64,000 nt of DNA, taken from contig CM060915.1 in the NCBI GenBank assembly GCA_030737875.1, forward strand, positions 573,236,577 through 573,300,576, in the 5' to 3' direction. How positions within the stretch are numbered: position 1 is the first letter of the stretch; the number at the start of each line of letters is the position of its first letter. Made by a program: the position numbers and the translations under genes. The DNA comes from Allium sativum (taxonomy: Eukaryota; Streptophyta; Magnoliopsida; Asparagales; Amaryllidaceae). Positions 13,331 through 26,216 of the stretch are shown here, piece after piece. The notes below the pieces were generated by a model. That model saw nothing but the letters and a program-made list of their open reading frames with translations. It was not told where the DNA came from and did no database searches.

Positions 13331-16300
13331 CAAATACACAATGAAGTTCGTATTTATTGTGATCACAATTTGCATCATTTATGATAGGAAATTTGACAGG
13401 GAGATGCATACAAAGCTCTTTATTGCTTAAATTTGGGGACTGCAATCAGCGTGGTAGTGTCAAATCAACTTTTATGATCCTTGAGAAATAAGAAGAAGAT
13501 CCTTGCTTTGATGAAGAAAGATTGAACTTTGGCCTTGAATCAAACTTAGAAACTCTCAAACAAGCTTAGAAACTTTCATATGAATGAAGATGGAGACTAT
13601 GACAAGAGGGTGGAGGCCATGATTAAACATTTTGGCATAACCTAGTTGTAGGATTGATTTATGATGGTTTAGGCTAGGTATTAGGGTCCTTTTATAGAAG
13701 TTTAGGTTAGTTTAGGCCATAGGATTAACCCTAATTCAGATCTGAGCCATTAAAATCCATCACAAGCCCTAAAACATGTCTTGAGGAACAAGTCAGGTGC
13801 ACCCAGGCCAAACTGGCCGAACCACCATGTCGACACCCGTGTCGACTGGGCAGTCGACATGGCCCTGGGTGTGTCGACACCCCAGTCGACACCCCAGTCG
13901 ACATGGGGGTTGGCGGGAATCTTCCCGCCTGGCCTGTCTGGGTTGAAACTTAAACATTCGGATTTGAATTTGAATCTGTTTTTAAACTTGAATTTTTCTG
14001 AAAACTTCTATGGGCCATAACTGGGTCATACGGACTCCGATTTTCGAAAACTTGGACTCTATTTCGCGTATTTTTCCGAGACGAACGCAATGGCACAGCC
14101 CGTTTCCCTTGATTCAGATTTTATCACACTACAACAAAATTCGTTTTCAACAGCAATCCTTCTCAGCGTTTTTAACAAAATGCGGTCAAATATTTGGCTA
14201 AATGAATTAATTTTGGTGAAAACGCTGACAATCATCACTCTACAAGGTTACTTCCAGAAAATTTTCCATCCCGCATTTCTTTCCTCGGCTTATTTTCGTT
14301 TTTTAAAGCACTTCTCGTTATTTCGCTTGATAATAGAATTTTCTTTCCCTCGGCTTATTTTCTGTCATTTTCGTTTCCCTCGTTCTTCCATTTTTCCCTA
14401 CCCTAGCTCACTTGTTCTTCGATTTCATAATGTCCTAATTGCTTTCTCGTTCAATTTCATCATGCCCTAGTTCTCTCGTTCAGGTGATTCGATCGATTCA
14501 GTTCAAATTCACGTTGTTTTTCATGTTTGGCTTCGGTGATCGAGTACTAATTTGTTTATTTTCACTAGGTTGATTCCAGGATTATCTGGTTTTGATTTAC
14601 AATTCTATTCAGATGCTTTGACTTAGATGTTGATTTTGACTTCAATCTCAGATATGGTGAGTAAAGCTACTTTTCATATTCAATTTTAGGTTTTAATACT
14701 ATTTTTTATTTTTATTTGAGGAATAATGAATTTTGACGCCTATTTCAGTGTAACATGAGAAGAATAATCCTTAGATGAATACAATTAGTTTCTAGTAATG
14801 GCTATGTCGCTTGATATGCTTCCATTGAAGTAGCTTGGATTGTTATATTTGTTTTTTCTGTGAAAAAGATGACTGGATTCTAGTTATGTTAATTAGAAAT
14901 GTTTACTTTCTTTCAAATAGTATATTGATATCAATTAGAGGAATGACAGGCAAGAATCGAGAACACACAGGTCCATAAAGACATTTTATTACCTTAAATT
15001 TAGAATCTAAATTAAAGGTTTGCTGGTTAATATTATCTATTTTTTGTATTTGAGTTGTTTAATTGGTTGATGAGTTATGATAACCCCATTGATTTATATT
15101 TTGATTTAATGCAACATTTATTCGAGAATGCACAAAATATTGATCCTCCATTTTTTGAAGGAAGAAAATGAAAATCAACCTATTTTGAAAAATGAATCAT
15201 ATCATGTTGATTTCAGAGAAGTCGATAATCACTAGGACCGATTGCTGCTAATTAGTTTACAGATATTGTCAACTTATTTGAGTGTTGTCAACTTTTAATA
15301 ATTATAACACAACTTTTTTTTTCCATATTTTTCTGGTTATTTGATTTTAACTTTAATTGTTTGGATACTAAAACCCAATTAGTGTTTGACTAGTTAACAA
15401 GAAGTTATGAATACGTAGCATGAACTTTTTTTATCATGAATAACGAAATAACAGACATGAAGATAGAGACACAAAAATGCATCCTTTTATTCTATTTTGT
15501 AGATGATGTTTGAGTTGACTTTGGTCAGTTATTTAGTATGAGAATGGAAAATCAGAGGGTACAGATTAATTATTTTGCTTTTCCTAAGCATGTTTAATGC
15601 CAGCGTAACCTTGATATTATTCTAAAATCCTGAAGCATTAAATTTGTTTAGTTTTTGGATTAAACATGGCTTTATAACTTTAACAGTGTCTTTTCAAGTT
15701 ATAAGCTCCTGTACTGCTTTAATTTGATGGATTGAGCATGCCTTAGTATTTGTAACAGCAGTTTTTAATGTTATAACTAAACTACTACTTTAGTCAAATG
15801 ATTCCATTTAATAGTTTATTTTGTGTGATTTTTCTCAACTATGCCTTTTAGCATTTCCCTTTATTCATGCTGCCACTCTAAGGCATGTTTGTGATGGTTA
15901 ATTTTTACTTAATCTTTTCCTTCCTTTCTTAAAGCATATTATTCTATCTTGCCTAAACTACTGTTTGTACCATTGTATAAACTATAAAGTTTAAATGCAT
16001 TCATATTGTTTATAAAGTTGTAGATGCAGAACATTCTTGGTTGTCCCTACTTACTGTGTTTTTCTTCTCTACTGTTGTTGCCTGATCTTCCTTCTCCTTT
16101 TACAATTTTTGAGATTTAAACATGAACATAGTTTGTTAACCAATGAAAAAATAAATAAAAACTGAGAGCTACATATCTTCATAGCAATTTCAGGTTAGCA
16201 ATACATGAACTGGCAATTTAAAGGTTGTAGAGTTTTGTAACTGCCATTCATTGCCATTACTTTTCATTGCCCACAAAATAAACCACGCAATATTATAACT

Positions 16301-18823
16301 TAGCAAGAGGCGGTGAGACTAAGGAAAATTTTGCTTCAAGCAAGCTAATATTTAAGGTTTTATTGAATATTAGAAAATACTTATTATTTCAAAATAATTC
16401 AGTTTTAGTGAGCTAACAAGTTCGAATAATAAGTATGGTATTTATTTAAATCGTGAAACTGCATGTAATAAAGTCATTTTCCATGGTTGGGCTTCAAACT
16501 TTGAGAACAACATTTATATTTATTTTTTAGCTTCCTGCTGCATTTTTGGGTTCTAACTCCATTTATAATTTATTTTTGACCATCCTGGATTAGATCGAAA
16601 ATTTGTTTGGTCCTATTAGGAGTTGGTATCAAGTTTTTCAACTTACAAGTAAACATGCATTGCATTTCAGGCATAGTCAGAATGCAATATCAAGAGAGAT
16701 TTTAAAAGGCTACTAGATAAAGTTGTTCATATTACATAATTTATGAGAAACAAGTCAAAAAACATGAAAAAATGTTTAATATGCTCTGCTTCTCTAAAAC
16801 TAAGGCAACTACCATATTTATACAATTCATTTTCTTTGCTTATATAGAAATGGGTCGAAAAACCTGAACTCGAACCATAAAATCAAAATTCAACGTACCA
16901 TAAGGAGAGGGATTTTATGGAGACTGATACAATATATACAACCAGAAAATGATTTTTCGCAACTATTTTTTTCATCACTCTATTATTACTGTTTGATTTA
17001 TTGTTTCATGCACTTACCCTTCAACACCTATTTCCCATGATTCAGTTAATTCTAACGTGTTCTATCTATTTTCAATGTTGACCATCATACTAAAATCATG
17101 TAAACGGAAAGGTCCAAAATTGATATCAAGCGTTATTGTATAGTGTTTTTAAAATCTACTTGTCATTTAGAGTTCCTTATAGTTTTTCTCTTCTCTCATT
17201 AAATTTTAGATCAGATTTCCATGTTAGGCTGATATTGCAAAGTGTTTTCATTCATCTTTTGTAATATGCTAGAGGAAATATAAGGACAACCCACATAATT
17301 TATTGTCAAGAGTCTTTAGTCTCTCCACTTATCCTAAGTTTGACCCAAACATAGTAAGTGAAGATCCATAGAAAACCCTTTCAATGTTTCAAATTTCAGG
17401 ACTTCATTATCATATCTAAAATTTGGAAAAATGTAACAGAACTTTATCATTAAAATGGAAGTATGTCTGTCTTTTCCTTATGGTCGTTTATGGCACAAAT
17501 TCCAAGATAGCTAATACTCAATTTAACATAACTCAAACCGATAATGTTATGCAGTAACATTATCAGCATTTGCTGTGTTATAACAAGGTACTGAATATGT
17601 TATATTATTTTTCTTATTAATAGAACAATTAATGCTTGAAACTGATATTTTGGTTGCTATTCACTTTCTTTATAGTCAGCGCTGGATTTTTAGAATTCCA
17701 GCCCTCTTATTTTTCTACCTGCATAAAACTATGTAAAATAAACTGAATATTTTTTAGACACTACACGGATCTAGCCTTATACCGATGGAATTTGATAGCC
17801 ATTTGTTGCATGCATATTCATTTCTCACCTGCTTTGCTACAAAGTTACCTCTCTGTAAAACTAAACTGTAGGAATATGTTATTTAATATTGCCTCAAGGC
17901 TTCTCAGACTAATTTATCTATATTTTAATCCAGTCTATGCACTTTTGTTGCATATCAGTTTCAAGCATTAATTGTTTTATTAATTATATCTATTCTTCAA
18001 ATAAAAAGGTTAAAAAATCTTTTAGTCACTCATAGAGCTAAATTATGAGCAATAAATAGGCAATTTAACGGTTATTGATTTGAAAAAGAATTGTCAGAAT
18101 GGGCAACATAATGAAATCACACTGATAGATTTTAACATTTATAAAAATAGACAATTTAATGGTTATTGATTTAATATGGGAAATGTCTAAATTTAATCAA
18201 TTCGTGATAAAAGGAATCATTAGTTAAAAGAAAGCTAACTGAAACAAAATATTATTGAAGGTAGATCAAAACAGAATTATGGTATGTGTTTTTGCTTTGT
18301 TATAGGAAGAATAATAGCTAATACACACAGAAAATATGTATGGAAATATTCTTTAAATTATTAAATATATACTGTAAATGTAAGTATCTCTAATTAGTAT
18401 TCATCTAATAGTTGCAGTTTGTCTTAAAATTTATCTTTTGGACTAAGAGTTTCCTGGGTTTTTCTCACATTTCTACAATAGAGCCTGATATATATAAACA
18501 TTTTATAAATATGTAAGATCACTAGGCAGATGGTTTATAGCCATAAGGAGGACCTTTTCACCGATGTAGTTTGTTTGAATGAATCGTTAGAGATAGTGAT
18601 GGCATGCCCTTACTAGTTTACTAGTCATTTTTTCAATGTCCGAAATTGTACTTAAGTCAAAAGTATATGAACTTGACAAATAGAAATATGTAGATTGGTT
18701 ACATAATAATTTATTCGCCATAATAAGGATACTGATACATTGTTTAATATTCATAATATTGCATACAAGATAGAAGTTATGGTGCATGTTATCCATGATA
18801 ACATGGATATCTCCAGATACATG

Positions 18824-19330
18824 CATGAACCTGCAGAATCTATTTTTCTATTGTCTTCAAAAACTAAATGCTAAATTTGGGTACTTGCCTTCTTCATATC
18901 TTTTAAAATATGAAACATGAACCTCTAGATTCTATTTTTCTACAGTTTTTGAAAATTAAATGATAAATTTCTACGCTTTCCTTTTTCATTTCTATCAATT
19001 ATTATTTGCATTGCATTTGAATTTTGTACTTCAAATATGAAATAAGAACTTTCAGGTTCTGTTTTTCACCAGTTGAAAATTAAATGCTGAATCATGGCAC
19101 CTTTCCTCTTCCTCCATAATAATCGTTAGCTAACTTTGTAGTTAAGTTTTGTATTTCAACCACAAAACATGAACCTTCAGGTTCTATTTTTCTACCGTTT
19201 CTGAAAATTCAATGCTGAATTATGGCAATTGCCTCTTTAATGGACCAATTAATTATTAGTTAACTTTGCATTTTACTTTTATATTTAAAACCTGAAGCAT
19301 GAACCTTTGTGGTCGGTTTTTCTGTAGTTG
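18824..19330. repeat. Tandem repeat, about 92-130-bp unit, inside the CACTA element
   Basis: Five diverged copies start near 18824, 18916, 19043, 19168 and 19298. Each contains CATGAACCT, TCTATTTTTCT, GAAAATTAAATGCTGAAT and a GCCTCTT-like stretch. Confidence 0.7.
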
Positions 19331-20259
19331 ACACCCTCTTTGCTACGATGAAGTTGACTTCATTTTGGTGTTTTGCAAACGAAAACATCTGTAATGTAGA
19401 AAATAACTAACATGGAAGCCAATGTAGGCAGGAGTAGTGCTCATGCTAAAGAATTTTATGAAATCGACCACATGTAGATGGCCAAAATTAAATAAAGGTG
19501 CACTACGGGTGAGCTAATGAAAGCAACTTGTACTATTGATTTAAAAAAGGTGCACTATTGATGAGCTTAATCCAAGTCAGGCCACCTTCAAGGCCTCAAG
19601 AGGTGCACTATCGATGAAGCCACAAAGTAACACATGAGGAAGACTGAGAAGAAGGCTACATATTTCTCCTTTGGCCATATCTTGAGCCATAAGTAAGTCT
19701 AGAAAATCTTTCCGATTGCGTTTATCACCACAACTACGATGCTTTATGATTTTCTTGTATTTCTTCCAAATATTTTTTCTTGGCATGTTCATAATACGCT
19801 ATCAAACAATTCTGATTTAAGTTTCCTGTAATCATTTGTTTGAAAAGAAATAAATTTAAAGATACTAGTTTATGCCTGATTATGATTAGAAACTGGTAAT
19901 AGATAATAAAGTCCTCATATAATATTGCTTAGTAATGACAGTGAAGATCTATAATCTGTCTTGCTAAAGTCATAAAAAGACCTGAAGAAAAAGGATAACT
20001 CTTACGGAATCTCATCTAGAACCTGAAAATCAACCATTAATGTAAGGTCTTAACTGGAATGCTCTAGTAAAGGCCATCCCTGGAAGACTATTTTGGCTTT
20101 GAAAAGAACCTATCACAAATGTTTTAGAGTTTCTAAACATCTCAATTGCAATAGGATTTGCTGCATCCAAACTCAGTAATTGTTTTACCATCATATTATA
20201 AGTTACCTGTTTGCAATTTGTCAGTAATTTCTGTTTCTATATACACTACCGCTTGCGTG

Positions 20260-20313
20260 ATATATATATATATATACATATACATATACATATACATACA
20301 TATATATATATAT
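20260..20313. repeat. (TA)n / (CATA)n microsatellite
   Basis: Simple dinucleotide and tetranucleotide repeat. A short Tyr/Ile frame across it is an artefact. Confidence 0.9.
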
Positions 20314-21650
20314 GATTACTTTGTAGAAATAAAAGTTCATATTCTTCATAGTTCCAATACATACAAAAAGACCCTACCGTCCAGATAAAATAATATTTCT
20401 ATTTCAGGCTAAGACAATATGGTGAAAAGTAGTTGGCTACTATAGGGCTGCATAGCTTGTGATATGCTGAAAAGGAAAATTGCTTGGGATTAACAGGTTG
20501 GTTATGAAAGCAACACCAGACAGGCAAAATTTTATTCTCTATCAATTTATTTTAGTACCACAATTTACCAGCACAATTTATATTTTTGAAAAAAAAAATA
20601 TCGAAACAATAGGCCGTAATTATTTAAGACAGCGAGCAAACTCATCATGTAAGATATAGCTTGTTTGCCAAGGAAATCTTAATTGCACAGGATAAAAATT
20701 TACCTGTAGAATGCATTCCTTTATTTGCATTTCCAAAAAATTATTGGTACATCTGGGTACAATTTTTTGTAAAAAGAATGCTGGCCTCACTTTTACTAAG
20801 AAATAAAATTTACCATCTCTATGATTGGTGTTCAATGGCTATGAGTAAGCGCTAGAGATTTTAATACATATATGTATATGTATATGTTTATATAATTTGT
20901 CCCTCTGGTAAGAATTGAGTTTTTCTATAGTGTACAGACTATGGATTATTGTTGGGTATAAGAGTTTTTATATGCCATTTATTTATGGTATTTTCCTAGG
21001 TAAGCCTGGGTTTACCAAAAAGCAGGCTGGTCTATATCTCCGCAACTGATTTTGCAGGCAGCTTCCCTATAATTGTGCAGGTAACATCCCTAGTTATGTT
21101 ATTTACATTTATTTTGGCATGGGCTTCAGTTGATAGAACCAAGATTATCTGTATACGTACTACAATAATTCACTTGCTCCATAGCTCGAATGCATAAGAT
21201 GATTCACTGCCTTGCTTGCATTGTGGTGTGCTGAAATCAGGTCTGTAGCTTTTTTATTTTCTAGTAGGGTCTATAAGTGTGCAGTGAGGGGGGAATTTGC
21301 AGCATGCAATCTACTGTTGCTTTGTGTGCAGTAACCATTGTAACCGCATATCCCACTTCCATGGTCTAAAATGGAAAAAGCACACCTAAATCATAGTCCA
21401 ACTAAACACTTTTGATAATTCTGTTGAGTATTGCACAATATTTATATCTAAATCCTCCTTTGTTGGCCATCATTACAAAGTAGTCTTATAAATATCATGT
21501 TATTTTCATTATACGGATGCAAAGTACATATATACTAATGATGTTTCAATCTTTACTCGTAATAAAGGCAGTTAATTGTACAATCAACATAACATAATGG
21601 GGGATTACATCACCATCTACTTATAATCTAATTTTCATATATATGTTGCA

Positions 21651-21722
21651 GATCTTGTACTTAAGGAAAAATTGTTGTTTATGACTTCGCCAATCAGCGT
21701 ATCGGTTGGAAAAATTATGACT
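21651..21722 (+). pseudogene. Captured exon of a plant A1 aspartyl protease
   Basis: After a 3' splice-like TTGCAG, the sequence reads DLVLKEK and, after a one-base deletion, VVYDFANQRIGWKNYDC, followed by a GTAAGT donor. This is the C-terminal block (GDLVLKDK..VVYD..NQRIGW..YDC) conserved in plant pepsin-like proteases of the aspartic-proteinase-like/ASPG type. Splice sites are retained, so the piece came from genomic DNA rather than from a processed transcript. It lies in the CACTA element and cannot encode an enzyme alone. I did not recognise other exons of the same gene. Confidence 0.7.
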
Positions 21723-22869
21723 GTAAGTCCGTCCATACAATTAGTTTAGTTTCTTATGTATTCTGTTAAAACATGTCAATCATGTATAAGCAATTCTATT
21801 GAACAATGCCTAAAGTTAAAGTATAATTTTTATAAAGCCTAATACCAAATATTATCCTCTAGAAAAATAGATTTGCTTCTATTTGTGCGGCACAAAACAG
21901 AATTTTGTATTAGCTCACTTCTAAACCTCTCTAACGTTAATTTATTTGGAACAAAAAAGTGAAAGAAATGTCACTAATTCAGAAGAGCACCAACATATTA
22001 TTATCTTTTGTTTATCTTCCCAAATAATAATAATAATAATAGTAATAAAGATCTACTTGTGTAGTTTGAATGTGAACCATTACAGAATGTTGTTTTATGT
22101 CACATCATAAGTAAGTTTGAAAATATTTTTTCCAGATATTTTTGGAAGTGCCTTGAATGTGTCACTTATATTGTAAAGTGATAGTAGTTGATAAATTTTC
22201 CTGATAAAATACACAAGTTATTTATGCTTACCCCTCTTATATTTTCGAATAACCTGGTCAGATGCTGAACTTCTTGAATCTGCATCTGATTGTGACTAAA
22301 GTTCAAGTTTATGGATCACCTATACACATCCACAAAAATCTACTTTTAAGAATTCTCATTTTGCTTATATCTCATGATAAAAAGCATGTATTTTTTTTGC
22401 ATTCAAAACGAATTTAATGCTAATGTAAATTTGTGTTGCAAGTTTTTTAATAGTTGCAAATTAAATATTTTATTTTAAATATGCTTTTCATCATTGACTT
22501 TTAAATTTCATTATTGCAGGTAGATGGAAGTTTATTGATGCGAGAAATGCTCAAAATACTCTTTTGGTTTTTGTAGGTCGGTCTAGTTAGCACATGAAAA
22601 GTTTCTATTTGCATGTTTTGTCATTAATATTTTATGCAAATTCCATACATGTTGTGTCTTTGTATAATGTTGTATGAAGATGATTTATAAATTTCATCGT
22701 TGTTTGTCAGTAAACTATGTTAATGGATATTATGTTCAACTTATTTATGAAAATGATTAATTGGCATGCTTTTATTTTATTGTTTTTAGGCTGATTTGAA
22801 TACGTTAATCAATTGTAATATAATTAGATTAATGGCATGTGAATATTGTAATGGCACATTATGTCTTAA

Positions 22870-23240
22870 ACGACAGCGTTTATGCCTTGCTGTAAGTATT
22901 TTAAAAAGATAAAGGATATAGATACAACAACGTTTGGGATCCGCTGATAAAGTAAGTAATAACAGCGTTTATAAGTTGCTGTTGAAAACTTATGAAAACC
23001 CCATGTACAATATATAATAAACGCTGTCATAACTTAAACATACCCTAAACATATTAGAACAGCAAAATATAAACGCTGTAAAAACTAATTTTACAGCAAA
23101 AAAACAACGCTGAAGATAACTTTTTTTGACAGCGTTTTTATTTTGTTGTTAAAAATTATATATCAACGATAGCATGTCGTTATACAGCGTTTATAATAAC
23201 GCTGTTACATCCTATTAAAGCGTTTTTCAAACGTTGTGAA
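22870..23240. repeat. Right subterminal repeats of the 9.1-kb CACTA element
   Basis: About eight copies of ACAGCGTTT or its inverse AACGCTGT occur here. The same motif is near the left end at 14150 and 14219. Confidence 0.8.
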
Positions 23241-23319
23241 AAGCTATTTCTACTGTAGTGTCATTTAATTCTGCCTTGATTTATGTTATATCATGTTATT
23301 AAAAATACGGGTTGTTACA

Positions 23320-24387
23320 ACGTCAATCAGTGATTTCGATGGATTCGACAATGTGGCATTCGAAGTGAATCTGGTGTGATGGTCAAGCGTAGCCTCAAGC
23401 CTCATCAACCGGGAAATGACAAAAATCGGGCAGGCAACATGGCTATGTGGGTCGCGCCCATTAGGGTGTATAATCACCTATCTAGAGAAATTCCTTTTGC
23501 TTCTTTAATCTATCGATGTTGTCCCTTTTCGGGAAATGGTGGTTTGAGCCCAACCGTTGGTGATATACATTCAATACACTCAAGCGAAATGAGTGGTCGG
23601 TCATGTGTGGGCCGGGTTGCAAGACGTTCTTGTTGAACCCAGTGTATTCTCCTCTAGAGATACACTATCGGCAGGTGGTCCCATACCTTGTCATAGTCGG
23701 AATCCAATTTCCAATAAGCGCCCGCGGTTTTTGATTGTATACTATATATGTAGAGCGTGAGATGCAAGCGTTCTGCTAATTTGTTATTTATTTGTGGTTT
23801 GATAGACACTATTATAATATCAGATAAGATATGGTTTCAAAAATGGTTTGGGTTATAGTAAGGTGAAAACCGTCTGTGTTTATGTGTGGACTGGTCTTAC
23901 TATTATCCTCTTATTTCAAAGGATTTCCAAAGTTAAAAAAGTTTTTTGTGTTATGTATTTATCACTGATAGTATTCCAGACTGACCCGGTGAATTTTGTT
24001 TTAAATCAAATGTGCTCGGGTCAGACCGAGTATATTACAGGTTAGTTTTCGCATGGAGTCCCAGGAGCTGGAAGCAGGAGGCTTCACCGTTAGTTATTCA
24101 ATGTGTATTTCCGCTGTGTCTGATATATGATGTATTCTGATGATTGGTATGTATATATACAGTTTTCTTTTTGTAAAGAGGTTTGATATATTATATTTAT
24201 TCGTTCCGCTGTGAGATTCTGATGTGTTCTTCTTCTTTCTACTATTCTAACATTTCTTTCTTATCTCACCCTCTAACTTCTTTCTATTAACAGTCAGGGG
24301 TTCGATACTTGGGTTTTTGGCAAGTGATACGGGATTGTGTATCATTGTTGAAAATTCGAGCATCGAATTTTTTCTCGGGCCGTTACA
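23320..24387 (+). mobile_element. 5' LTR remnant of a gypsy-type LARD
   Basis: This 1068-bp block matches 30409-31480 with only scattered differences (a few per cent by eye) and ends in the same GGGCCGTTACA. It is followed by a primer-binding site. Its start, ACGTCAATCAG, abuts the minus-strand LTR at 23319, while the other copy continues upstream, so this copy appears truncated. Confidence 0.8.
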
Positions 24388-24389
24388 GT

Positions 24390-24401
24390 TGGTATCAGAG
24401 C
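24390..24401 (+). promoter_or_regulatory. Primer-binding site (initiator Met tRNA)
   Basis: TGGTATCAGAGC, complementary to the 3' end of plant initiator tRNA-Met, lies two bases after the LTR end. Confidence 0.85.
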
Positions 24402-25540
24402 TATTGGTTTGGTGATAACCTTGGCTCTGTGGTGTAACTCAATAGAGATTGGGTTAGTAATACCCTAGATTGAGTTGAGTGTGTATATATGAGAGTGCGT
24501 ATTTGTAATTGAATATAAAATTATTTTTAATGATTTTGCGAAGTGGGTAAATGAAATAATTTTGCCCAAACCATATTTGTGTATAAAAAGGAAATTATTT
24601 TATCGAATCATTGAGATATCTTGCCGTTTGACTGATTTGGATGGAGTTAAAACCAAAGGTGGGAATACGACTTACCTGGGTTAAATCGAGTTAAATTAAA
24701 AAGGGATATGGTGTTAAAAATGAATAAAATATATTTGGAATTTGGTAATTAAATTAATAATTGGATAAGAAATCGATTTGACATGAATCGATAAGTGAAA
24801 CCAAAGCGAAACCAAATGAAAAATATTAATGATGAATCAAGATGATTAGTTGAATTGATATGCCTTGTTTGTTGGTTGATTTGTTTTATGTTGGATGGTT
24901 TGTATAAATTTCACCAATGGTTAAATTTAAAAGTTGAATAAATTGAAAGGGTAAGTAGATGAATTACTGTATAGCAAGTTTGAATGGAATCGACCATGAA
25001 TTAAAATCGAAAGATTTAAAGCAGTAATGATGTCATATGTTTGGATTCAATTTGTTTATCCACTCAGTTGTTACTTACTTGGTATTTGAGATCAGTACAG
25101 GTATGAGACGGCTTCGAAGATAGAATTTGATTACGCAGATTGCTATAAATTGAAAGGTACGCTAAAATAACGCTTGCAAAAAGGTACGCCTACGCCAAAT
25201 ATAAAATTTTTTGGTATTTGATTTGGGTTTTGAGATTTGATTTTGGATTTTCCGACCATGAGAGTCGATGTATATATATTTCTAGAACCTGCAATATTGC
25301 AGTTCTCCCTCCGTGCAGGGGAGACTCTACCAAAAAAATTCCAAAATTTAAGGTGTTAGAAAATTTTTGAAGATTTTTGCGAAAATTTTATTATTTGAAA
25401 TAAATTGGTTTTAAAACCGATCAGATTAGTTTTGAAATAAAACCGTGTTTTAATTAAATATTTTCGTAAAGATAATGGGGTTGTAGCGTTCTTTCTGTCT
25501 AAGCAATTTCCGGGACGAAATTATTTTAAGGGGAAAGAAA
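24402..25540 (+). mobile_element. Short non-coding internal region of the LARD
   Basis: About 1.1 kb between primer site and polypurine tract, without any gag or pol frame. The last part, reading TTTCCGGGACGAAATT and AAGGGGAAAGAAA (25528-25540), is the usual end of a chromovirus-type pol plus polypurine tract. This fits a deletion derivative of a coding gypsy element. Confidence 0.65.
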
Positions 25541-26181
25541 TGTAACGTCCCGTAATTTCTGGTTAATTATTTAAATTAATTTTTTTTTGATTTAAAATGC
25601 TGATTCAAATTTAAATAACCTGAATATTAATTTTTTTGAATATTTAATATATAATGGTTCCATATCGTTTGAACTATTGGGTTATTCTACGGTTTCTAAT
25701 TTCGTTTAGCGAACGTTGAGGATGTTTGTACGAACCGTGAACACTGAGTGTTGTACGCTACAAATATTATTGGTCATCTTCAACAAAAATCGTCGATCGC
25801 AGCATTTTAATTGGTGTCGGGATGTTTTATAAATTAAGGATCACTTTCAGAACGTCGTTGTCAAATCTTGAAAATAAATCCGTACAAAATATTTCTATAC
25901 CAAATCAGAACACCCCGTTTTCACGCTATAAAAATCCTATCTAAATCTTTGCATAGAGATTGTCAACAATTTCAGCAAGAGCAGCAATTCATTTTTTAAC
26001 AAAATCTTGGCACAAATCTCAGTTGACCTTTGAAAGGCTTGCATAATCTTGGAAACAAATCTCAGCTAGGATGAAAACGTTGTCTTGTTTTTCGAAACCT
26101 TTACACAATATTATATATAAAAAAAAAACTGAGAACAAATTGCATGTGCCTACAAGTCACATTGCAACCACCGTATACTCC

Positions 26182-26216
<35 letters not shown>

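Larger units (their letters stand above)
14127..23260 (+). mobile_element. CACTA (En/Spm) transposon, non-autonomous, 9.1 kb
   Basis: The left end CACTACAACAAAATTCG starts at 14127 and the right end ...CTATTTCTACTGTAGTG stops at 23260. The target duplication TCA is present at 14124-14126 and 23261-23263. Subterminal repeats ACAGCGTTT / AACGCTGT occur on both sides (14150-14230 and about 22870-23235). No CACTA transposase frame is seen. It carries a fragment of a plant aspartyl protease and a 125-bp tandem repeat. The rest of the interior is AT-rich sequence with short frames only. Confidence 0.85.
13458..23319 (-). mobile_element. Minus-strand LTR (solo-like), split by a CACTA element
   Basis: Joined across the CACTA insertion, about 728 bp run on the minus strand from TGTAACAACCCG (23319) to TTTGACA (13458). 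TGTAAC-CCCG is a common plant LTR start. A TATA box, CTATAAAAGG, lies on the minus strand at about 13690-13705. No primer site or coding part flanks it and the flanks (GGTAG; ACGTC) are not a target duplication, so it may be a rearranged solo LTR. It contains the repeated GTCGACAC motif at 13829-13905. Confidence 0.5.

Noticed and set aside
13161..13445. 94-aa minus-strand frame with Cys and His residues
   Set aside because: The frame is created by the 55-bp tandem repeat upstream of ORF1.
13829..13905. Cluster of GTCGACAC motifs, considered as a CRISPR-like array or operator set
   Set aside because: Spacing is irregular, copies are in an LTR, and the genome is eukaryotic; best seen as a local repeat in the LTR.
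14090..14470. 126-aa plus-strand Phe/Ser-rich frame
   Set aside because: It crosses the LTR/CACTA insertion junction at 14127, so it cannot be an original gene.
19577..19792. 71-aa minus-strand frame with RNRKDFLDLL-like text
   Set aside because: Briefly suggested a captured P450 exon, but the match is too short and lacks any diagnostic motif.
20158..20388. Tyr/Ile repeat frame
   Set aside because: Translation of a TA microsatellite; the same applies to frames at 26071, 42721 and 42851.
23376..23636. 86-aa frame repeated at 30465
   Set aside because: The frame recurs only because both copies lie in the duplicated LTR; no domain, and the LTR relation explains it.
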